Source: Lachnospiraceae bacterium UBA3866
GTDB lineage: Bacteria; Bacillota; Clostridia; Lachnospirales; Lachnospiraceae
NCBI GenBank assembly: GCA_002392345.1
Contig: DGGU01000037.1
Span: forward strand, 1 to 7,803
DNA length: 7,803 nucleotides
Direction: 5' to 3'
How positions within the stretch are numbered: position 1 is the stretch's first letter; every line of letters starts with the position of its first letter. The position numbers and the translations under genes are program-made. This document shows positions 6,301-7,803 of this stretch, in pieces. The notes under the pieces were generated by a model that searched no databases, had not been told where the DNA came from, and was given only the letters and a program-made list of their open reading frames with translations.

Positions 6301-7753
6301 TAAACCATTTGGTGGCAAGTTCACATTCAATAAGATTATCGAGCCATATGATAGAGCAAGCTTTAGTGGTATAGAGGGAGTAGATTATCTTACTGCCGGG
6401 TCTATCTTGAGAGATGCTGACCTAACTAACTTATATCCACTATGGGAGAATGAAGCATATAAGGTCAACCTCGATCTTAGAGGAGGATCATTACCAGGTG
6501 CTTATAGCACTACAAGTGTAACTATGTACTATGATGCACCTTACTTTGTAAAGAGTCCAGCTGGCGAGCCAAGAAATTCTGATGGATCACTTGTATCACC
6601 AAATTCATCAAAGAGCAGCGAAGAATTTAGCCGCTGGTCACTCGATGCAGCAAATCGTTCTGCACTTAGTGGCAGTGCTCTATACCTTGATACAAGTATT
6701 ACTACAATATATGCAAATTACTCTAATAGACCATCAGGTAACCCATCAGGCAACAATAGAACTTCAGGCACAGGCGGAGCTGGTGGCGGTGTACCAGGCG
6801 GTAAAGTATATGAAGTAACATTCGTTCTTCAAGAGAATATGCCAGCAGGTGAAGGTTTAGGTGCATGGTTATATGATGCAGAAAATGACCGTTGGGGTTA
6901 TAAGATAAGCACTAATACAGATGTTGCTAAGACTTTCGTCAACGAGAAACTTGAAGGAAAGAGATTTAGATATCTTGAAGATGGCACTATGCAGATCATG
7001 AATGGTGTATATAGGATACTCTATCTTGATAACTACTATTACTTCTTGTTCGATACTTATGGACGTATGTATACAGGCTTCATGATAACTAACAACGGAA
7101 CTAAGCATTATAACATCAACTATGAGTCACTCACACTCAATGAGCTTCAATATGCAGAGACTGCGAAATACTATCTACAAGAGACAGGTGCTTATAGAGG
7201 TATTATCTGGAACTTACCAATCACACTCAATGGCATACACTACATCTTTGATGAACAAGGTAGAGTAATCGCAGAATACTTAGAGAATATAGGAACCATG
7301 AGCTATATTATGGAACAAATTACTGACTATGCATACGATGATATAGACCTAGGTGCAAGCGAACATGGTTTCTGGGAATATGAGCCAGAGGATGATTCTT
7401 GGATGTATGCTGAGATCACAGGTGAGGGCAAGAAGGAATACGTGAAAGATAAGGCCATTGCAATCAATACTTATGGCGAAAAGTTATACTATATATTTGA
7501 TGAGAGAGGTAAGATGAAGACAGGCTTTACCGAGTATGGCAACCACACTTACTTCTTAAGAGATAGAGGCCCACTTAAAGGAGCGTTATATACGGGAGCA
7601 CTTATCTACGGAGATACATTCTACAATTTCGATGAGGGTTCTGGTGCATTGATAGCAGCTATGACTCTTACTCAAGCGATGAACTTATCGCAGATGGACC
7701 CTGATTTTGCAGCCTTGATGGTGCAGGCAATGACCTTAACTGAAGAACCATAA
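2..7753 (+). CDS. Giant multi-repeat surface protein (InlB B-type repeats plus C-terminal wall-binding-like repeats), 5' partial
   Basis: The frame is open from the first base (GTA AGC AAA at nt 2-10) to TAA at 7751-7753, giving at least 2,583 residues with the N-terminus missing. The GTG at nt 11 is not a credible start: it has no ribosome binding site, and the V-S-K encoded just before it completes the VSK motif of a repeat module. Residues 1-2238 are about 26 modules of 70-95 residues with the InlB B-repeat (Listeria-Bacteroides repeat, Flg_new family) pattern: Y-x-I-x-Y-x-x-N-G-G, a central Y-G, G-Y-x-F-x-G-W, and a closing L-Y-A-x-W. In Listeria InlB this module has a ubiquitin/SUMO-like beta-grasp fold. 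A Gly/Ser/Pro linker and a C-terminal wall-binding-like region follow. I see no LPXTG motif or terminal membrane anchor. Only four Cys occur (758, 1090, 1461, 1955), as is common in exported proteins. The likely role is a secreted, wall-associated adhesin or scaffold; ligand unknown. Family call confident, function inferred. Confidence 0.93.
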   Translation, partial: VSKVLRDLGLGRFDREVNLYARYERRVVTINFIANNASVTGTMNPQIATYGEGYLLHNNSYKLTDHELSGWATASDAGIFRYVNMDYVDIVIKENPGKDNIDLYAIWAKVEGNEEDDTNTDIIVTYDPNEGYIAGSSEKYRVTVEKGSTFSEVYAERPGYNFRYYRNEDFTPFTKTQKIHKSTEAIAEWDEHTYAVIYKGEKDTTPDHDISGGSHAYNDRFALAGEIFTKDGYTLDAWSVLGTRETYKLQATVSKLTKDDSIKFTGEWDGDTHEIRYVGGSLATGSIAPTPFKYGEITTISDKVFNVTGMVQTGWAYTDRYGKKDVVGVGKDVTIDTKVFPATKSHVELEAIYKDRDNPTGTMFAYVDANGGYFSDGSGSRVYELRYRDIISFAEPSRLGYKFVDYYVGDNVLDDKWTYTTDKDVVASWSAINYTIYFDGNGATKIGTNSIQKAKYGEELRLLENQYEKIGYTFGGWYTNDGRTFEDKATVSNLVYRDGGSVTLKVKWEPLKYTIRYHIDLDKELDGVEESKNYLVTETDVEYGVPHVLDPTLPQEVLALGDNYVLGWSRTAGGSTDYAAGVSIQGDTVYQPVIDLYAVLFRPKYGPIIVVNARGGTINGKYLPPDANGDSQLIGYRYNEGELLLEPNISKKGYILAGWEQAVYVNILGYAFVTEWVDYKFEGIAEGTQQTLVRAVWKQDRYEISYRANNGTDQVSTSSIPFGMTDVFVEDTEWVKTGHKFIGWALNADASVPDVHADEQCVDVIEPLLKEGEKEITLYAVWEPVKVNVTYNANGGEGAMPNQIITYGESERLNDNAFTREGYEFIGWALGSEDKVKFNDKEEADVVIAANGYNDSITLRAVWLEVANTVTIVYKGMNGKVNGANSYVVVATKGYFNEIKPEREGYEFLYYTNEYGDRFTDSTYINISTIAYAQWRENTYRIYFYGNGAHFGSTVDNVDHGYATDEFNLVANGFIKFGYVFRGWDTNPSGNQVVYKNEELVSKLTKEPSINLYAVWEIFTIGSYISSLLFGSTETTYGVSSEMTFGASPKVLETKLPKTTKGHLFGGENISDLTTSFPFTAPTVPFGGSTFWCAEELTKPNYVHQGWKYTRSDGRVVTAKRGDPVTFDLNFLLEYEMVDMTTGAIRDIHTIGLEPWWLGALTSPVYLDSTEGEFSDGSTMKNSYIRYGDNTGKFDLPTRTGYDFEGYKLNDRSTTSIMPATWSYSGLGGKSATLFASWNPYNYTLVYDSNGAGITIAPQIATYDVIHKIATTSMEWTGHTFNGWKLSGTDTLYGSGADVINLTTIKDDVLTFTADWSLRQYTINYHGNGATSGSMASDIATYSVAFKLATNSYVKDGYEFNGWALSTSSKAVYNDTQYIGGSLTDSYTPVLDLYATWIDPDAIRGTILIDGNGGLVNGVSIFRKGYKDGETIGTIVAEKTGYKFVRFATRSGTVVSTLSIPVVCNFDGLISGYAEWGDRIKYNVIYHANDGSGNINDDDKNIEYDTDYRIKGATTFTRDGYDLKGWSHSSRDTSIAYLPGATTSNLSATDGANVHLYAVWDPESYTIVYNSNNTENVISTYSFVYGEGRYIPTSTFSYPGYYFSGWSLSTPSTYDVDYYDGASADEIYINSGRKKVINLYAIWILPSDTINFTFDGNSGTIYGKNALVTRLRVGSKIKYPPALRTGYHYTDWLNSSKTAVFNKATISYAEDGETIYVSWIEGEYDIAYVGHDATGGHMATTSNVPYNTEVRLATNAYVRTGYNFVGWDTSEDAKTVIYADRASVSKLGKHSETVRMYTVWDEKSYNINYIESGVVVATDTLMYYGSRRIKEPTSVPVGQTAYYLSTSSGTRHWSAGETYDVSNFSALTESDKEINFTLYYQVATYNATFKTSKGSFADGSKVKWVDVNYGMPIAYPASPSDGTREFYGWKVDGVRYTDPNYNFNEDKTFVADWYLYPCTVSFIKNEPVSPSGEANVVTGYMADQGFVEDTKQRVDVNAYRLTGYDFIGWATTSYTATEAEAIRDDSARSKLIIKDNDYLTVTGDTRLYAMWGRKKVNVRISQNESYASIPDPFAGDVTLLYDQELSNNAALTRLATRSGYKPFGGKFTFNKIIEPYDRASFSGIEGVDYLTAGSILRDADLTNLYPLWENEAYKVNLDLRGGSLPGAYSTTSVTMYYDAPYFVKSPAGEPRNSDGSLVSPNSSKSSEEFSRWSLDAANRSALSGSALYLDTSITTIYANYSNRPSGNPSGNNRTSGTGGAGGGVPGGKVYEVTFVLQENMPAGEGLGAWLYDAENDRWGYKISTNTDVAKTFVNEKLEGKRFRYLEDGTMQIMNGVYRILYLDNYYYFLFDTYGRMYTGFMITNNGTKHYNINYESLTLNELQYAETAKYYLQETGAYRGIIWNLPITLNGIHYIFDEQGRVIAEYLENIGTMSYIMEQITDYAYDDIDLGASEHGFWEYEPEDDSWMYAEITGEGKKEYVKDKAIAINTYGEKLYYIFDERGKMKTGFTEYGNHTYFLRDRGPLKGALYTGALIYGDTFYNFDEGSGALIAAMTLTQAMNLSQMDPDFAALMVQAMTLTEEP
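362..1078 (+). repeat. Super-repeat unit 1 (modules A2, B3, C4)
   Basis: A2 is residues 118-188. It opens I-I-V-T-Y-D-P-N-E-G-Y-I-A-G, has G-Y-N-F-R-Y-Y where most family members have GW, and closes A-E-W. B3 is residues 189-267, with G-Y-T-L-D-A-W, the B-class V-S-K-L-T-K-D-D motif at 250-257, and a closing G-E-W. C4 is residues 268-352, with a G-S-I-A-P core, Y-G-E, Q-T-G-W-A and a final L-E-A-I-Y in place of the usual Trp. Boundaries are by eye, plus or minus a few residues. Confidence 0.75.
1079..1816 (+). repeat. Super-repeat unit 2 (modules A5, B6, C7)
   Basis: A5 is residues 357-428, opening with D-A-N-G-G-Y-F-S-D-G, with G-Y-K-F-V-D-Y-Y in the core and closing A-S-W. B6 is residues 429-507 and is one of the most canonical modules: Y-T-I-Y-F-D-G-N-G-A, Y-G-E-E-L, G-Y-T-F-G-G-W-Y-T, then V-S-N-L and a closing V-K-W-E-P. 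C7 is residues 508-600; it carries a longer insert after the first strand and closes I-D-L-Y-A-V-L, with Leu replacing the final Trp. Confidence 0.75.
1817..2602 (+). repeat. Super-repeat unit 3 (modules A8, B9, C10)
   Basis: A8 is residues 603-696. It has the A-class opening V-V-N-A-R-G-G-T-I-N-G-K but retains a GW core (Y-I-L-A-G-W) and is about 20 residues longer than other A modules. B9 is residues 697-781, with H-K-F-I-G-W-A-L, one of the four Cys (758), and a closing L-Y-A-V-W-E-P; its B-class VSKL motif has decayed. C10 is residues 782-863 and is a textbook InlB B-repeat: Y-N-A-N-G-G, G-A-M-P-N-Q, Y-G-E, G-Y-E-F-I-G-W and L-R-A-V-W. Confidence 0.78.
2603..3490 (+). repeat. Super-repeat unit 4 (modules A11, B12, enlarged C13)
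   Basis: A11 is residues 865-934, with N-G-K-V-N-G, G-Y-E-F-L-Y-Y and a closing A-Q-W. B12 is residues 935-1015, with Y-F-Y-G-N-G-A, Y-V-F-R-G-W, L-V-S-K-L-T-K and L-Y-A-V-W-E. The C slot, residues 1016-1160, is about 145 residues long instead of about 80 and mostly unlike the family. This makes unit 4 about 296 residues long, against about 240 for its neighbours. Confidence 0.72.
3056..3490 (+). other. Divergent, enlarged C13 module with FG(S/A/G) sub-repeats
   Basis: This is the only long stretch of the repeat region that does not read as a normal module. The first half (residues 1016-1090) has no Y-x-I-x-Y-x-x-N-G opening. It carries F-G-S, F-G-A, F-G-G and F-G-G at residues 1027, 1042, 1062 and 1083, spaced 15 to 21 residues apart in Ser/Thr-rich sequence. 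The second half keeps a remnant of the family core (Y-V-H-Q-G-W-K-Y around 1099-1106). It then runs into a hydrophobic, acidic segment and ends I-G-L-E-P-W-W-L-G rather than L-Y-A-V-W. It could be a C module with an insertion, or a different domain replacing it. No function can be assigned. Confidence 0.55.
3491..4210 (+). repeat. Super-repeat unit 5 (modules A14, B15, C16)
   Basis: A14 is residues 1161-1237, opening with S-T-E-G-E-F-S-D-G-S, with G-Y-D-F-E-G-Y (Tyr for Trp) and closing A-S-W-N-P. B15 is residues 1238-1315, with Y-D-S-N-G-A, A-P-Q-I-A-T-Y, H-T-F-N-G-W, the B-class I-N-L-T-T motif and a closing A-D-W. C16 is residues 1316-1397, a canonical module with H-G-N-G-A, G-S-M-A-S-D-I-A-T-Y, G-Y-E-F-N-G-W-A-L and L-D-L-Y-A-T-W. 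Confidence 0.78.
4211..4939 (+). repeat. Super-repeat unit 6 (modules A17, B18, C19)
   Basis: A17 is residues 1401-1475, opening I-D-G-N-G-G-L-V-N-G, with G-Y-K-F-V-R-F in place of the GW core, Cys1461, and closing A-E-W. B18 is residues 1476-1558, with Y-H-A-N-D-G-S-G, G-Y-D-L-K-G-W, T-S-N-L in the B-class position and L-Y-A-V-W-D. C19 is residues 1559-1643, with Y-N-S-N-N, Y-G-E-G, G-Y-Y-F-S-G-W-S-L and I-N-L-Y-A-I-W. Confidence 0.77.
4940..5647 (+). repeat. Super-repeat unit 7 (modules A20, B21, C22)
   Basis: A20 is residues 1644-1719, opening F-D-G-N-S-G-T-I-Y-G, with G-Y-H-Y-T-D-W and closing V-S-W. B21 is residues 1720-1799, with G-G-H-M-A-T, G-Y-N-F-V-G-W, V-S-K-L and M-Y-T-V-W-D. C22 is residues 1800-1879; it has lost the G-W core (Q-T-A-Y-Y-L) and ends F-T-L-Y-Y rather than L-Y-A-V-W. 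This unit also contains two short patches of G/C-ending codons unlike the rest of the gene. Confidence 0.74.
5648..6451 (+). repeat. Super-repeat unit 8 (modules A23, B24, C25)
   Basis: A23 is residues 1880-1952, opening T-S-K-G-S-F-A-D-G-S, with E-F-Y-G-W-K and closing A-D-W. B24 is residues 1953-2051, about 15 residues longer than usual, with G-Y-D-F-I-G-W-A-T, an S-K-L-I-I-K-D B-class motif, Cys1955 and L-Y-A-M-W. C25 is residues 2052-2147 and is divergent: the core reads S-G-Y-K-P-F-G-G-K-F without GW, but the module still ends N-L-Y-P-L-W. Confidence 0.7.
6452..6724 (+). repeat. Terminal A-class module (A26), partial super-repeat unit 9
   Basis: Residues 2148-2238 open Y-K-V-N-L-D-L-R-G-G-S-L-P-G, the A-class signature, and include a Ser-rich insert before E-E-F-S-R-W-S. 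The module closes T-T-I-Y-A-N-Y with Tyr replacing the last Trp. It falls where the three-module periodicity predicts an A module, and it is the last repeat before the flexible linker. Confidence 0.68.
6725..6802 (+). other. Gly/Ser/Pro/Asn-rich interdomain linker
   Basis: Residues 2239-2264 are almost entirely Gly, Ser, Pro, Asn and Thr, with P-S-G-N twice in succession and then G-T-G-G-A-G-G-G-V-P-G-G. There is no hydrophobic or aromatic core. This is a typical flexible linker between a repeat stalk and a wall-associated region, as in many clostridial surface proteins. It separates the beta-grasp repeats from the C-terminal region. Confidence 0.85.
7007..7081 (+). repeat. Cell-wall-binding-like repeat 1
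   Basis: Residues 2333-2357 carry the aromatic Y-Y-Y-F-x-F-D core and the G-R-M-Y-T-G-F turn typical of wall-binding hairpin repeats. This and the repeat at nt 7478-7528 are the two complete copies. Confidence 0.7.
7223..7270 (+). repeat. Cell-wall-binding-like repeat 2 (short)
   Basis: Residues 2405-2420 read N-G-I-H-Y-I-F-D-E-Q-G-R-V-I. This is the core hairpin without the downstream T-G-F. Confidence 0.6.
7478..7528 (+). repeat. Cell-wall-binding-like repeat 3
   Basis: Residues 2490-2506 read E-K-L-Y-Y-I-F-D-E-R-G-K-M-K-T-G-F, the best match to the wall-binding repeat consensus in the protein. It is followed by Y-G-N-H-T-Y-F-L, the next aromatic strand. Confidence 0.72.
7607..7654 (+). 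repeat. Cell-wall-binding-like repeat 4 (degenerate)
   Basis: Residues 2533-2548 read Y-G-D-T-F-Y-N-F-D-E-G-S-G-A-L-I. The aromatic core and the acidic turn are kept, but the Gly-x-Met turn is replaced by G-S-G-A-L. Confidence 0.5.
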
Positions 7754-7756
7754 TAA

Positions 7757-7786
7757 AAAGGGCGGATGTTTTTCCGCCCTTTATTT
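7757..7786 (+). terminator. Rho-independent terminator
   Basis: A perfect 10-bp stem, AAAGGGCGGA (7757-7766) pairing with TCCGCCCTTT (7773-7782), encloses the six-base loop TGTTTT. It is followed by ATTTAT, so the 3' side carries a T-rich tract. The stem starts three bases after the TAA stop. It marks this gene as the end of its transcript. Confidence 0.93.
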
Positions 7787-7803
7787 ATAAATGTAGTGGC
7801 GGG

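Larger units (their letters stand above)
6803..7750 (+). other. C-terminal wall-binding-like region, two related halves
   Basis: Residues 2265-2580 have a composition distinct from the repeats: rich in Tyr, Phe, Asp and Gly. Half 1 (about 2282-2423) has G-A-W-L-Y-D-A-E-N-D-R-W and then aromatic repeats around 2333-2357 (Y-Y-Y-F-L-F-D-T-Y-G-R-M-Y-T-G-F) and 2405-2420 (I-H-Y-I-F-D-E-Q-G-R). Half 2 (about 2453-2548) repeats the plan with G-F-W-E-Y-E-P-E-D-D-S-W, then 2490-2506 (L-Y-Y-I-F-D-E-R-G-K-M-K-T-G-F) and 2533-2548 (F-Y-N-F-D-E-G-S-G). The Y-Y-x-F-D-x-x-G-x-M-x-T-G-F pattern is that of choline/glucan/cell-wall-binding repeats, which attach proteins non-covalently to wall polymers. The ligand here is inferred, not shown. 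Confidence 0.72.

Noticed and set aside
6582..6818. 78-codon + strand frame overlapping the linker
   Set aside because: It is an alternative reading of the Ser/Gly/Pro linker codons, giving a Gln/His/Leu-rich product with no ribosome binding site.
7711..7753. LPXTG sortase signal or C-terminal transmembrane anchor
   Set aside because: The last residues are M-T-L-T-E-E-P preceded by a mixed polar helix. There is no LPXTG-like motif, no long hydrophobic segment and no basic tail.
7783..7792. Palindrome ATTTATAAAT after the terminator, possibly a -10 promoter element or operator
   Set aside because: Ten AT-only bases are expected by chance in this composition. There is no matching -35 element clear of the terminator, and no downstream gene is visible.
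1..7803. CRISPR array, tRNA, rRNA, insertion sequence or riboswitch
   Set aside because: The window is coding almost throughout. I saw no direct repeat-spacer pattern, tRNA-like cloverleaf, transposase motif or terminal inverted repeats; the periodicity is at the protein level only.

Overview
This window is almost entirely one giant open reading frame on the + strand. It is already open at the first base and ends at a TAA at 7751-7753, followed directly by a strong intrinsic terminator. The encoded protein is at least 2,583 residues long, and its N-terminus lies upstream of the window. Residue numbers used here count the GTG codon at nt 11 as residue 1. That GTG is only a numbering reference and not the real start.

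The base composition is low in G+C (roughly 40% by eye), with heavy use of AGA for Arg and frequent ATA for Ile. The protein architecture is also characteristic: many InlB B-type (Listeria-Bacteroides / Flg_new) repeats, a Gly/Ser/Pro linker, then aromatic cell-wall-binding-like repeats. Together these suggest a Gram-positive Bacillota of class Clostridia, plausibly Lachnospiraceae-like. The taxon is an inference, since there is no rRNA or housekeeping gene to confirm it.

Layout: nt 2-6724 encodes about 26 complete beta-grasp-like repeat modules plus the tail of one more. Nt 6725-6802 is a flexible Gly/Ser/Pro/Asn linker. Nt 6803-7750 is a C-terminal region with two related halves, each carrying a G-x-W-x-Y-(D/E) segment and YYxFDxxG-type wall-binding-like repeats. 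Nt 7757-7786 is the terminator. The last 17 bases hold nothing I can call.

The most notable structure is that the modules are not a simple tandem array. They fall into three classes (A, B, C) in strict A-B-C order, giving a super-repeat of about 240 residues (about 720 nt) that recurs eight times in full, with partial units at both ends. A modules begin with a G-G-x-(I/V/F)-x-(N/D)-G-like motif and usually lack the family's GW core. B modules end with a (V/T)S(K/N)L-type motif before the last strand. C modules resemble the canonical G-x-M-x-x-Q-I-x-x-Y-G repeat. One C module (nt 3056-3490) is nearly twice the normal length and carries four short FG(S/A/G) repeats.

The likely job is a secreted, wall-associated, fibre-like adhesin or surface scaffold. 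The signal peptide and any N-terminal ligand-binding domain would be outside the window. There is no second gene in the window to form an operon with; the terminator shows this gene is last in its transcript.
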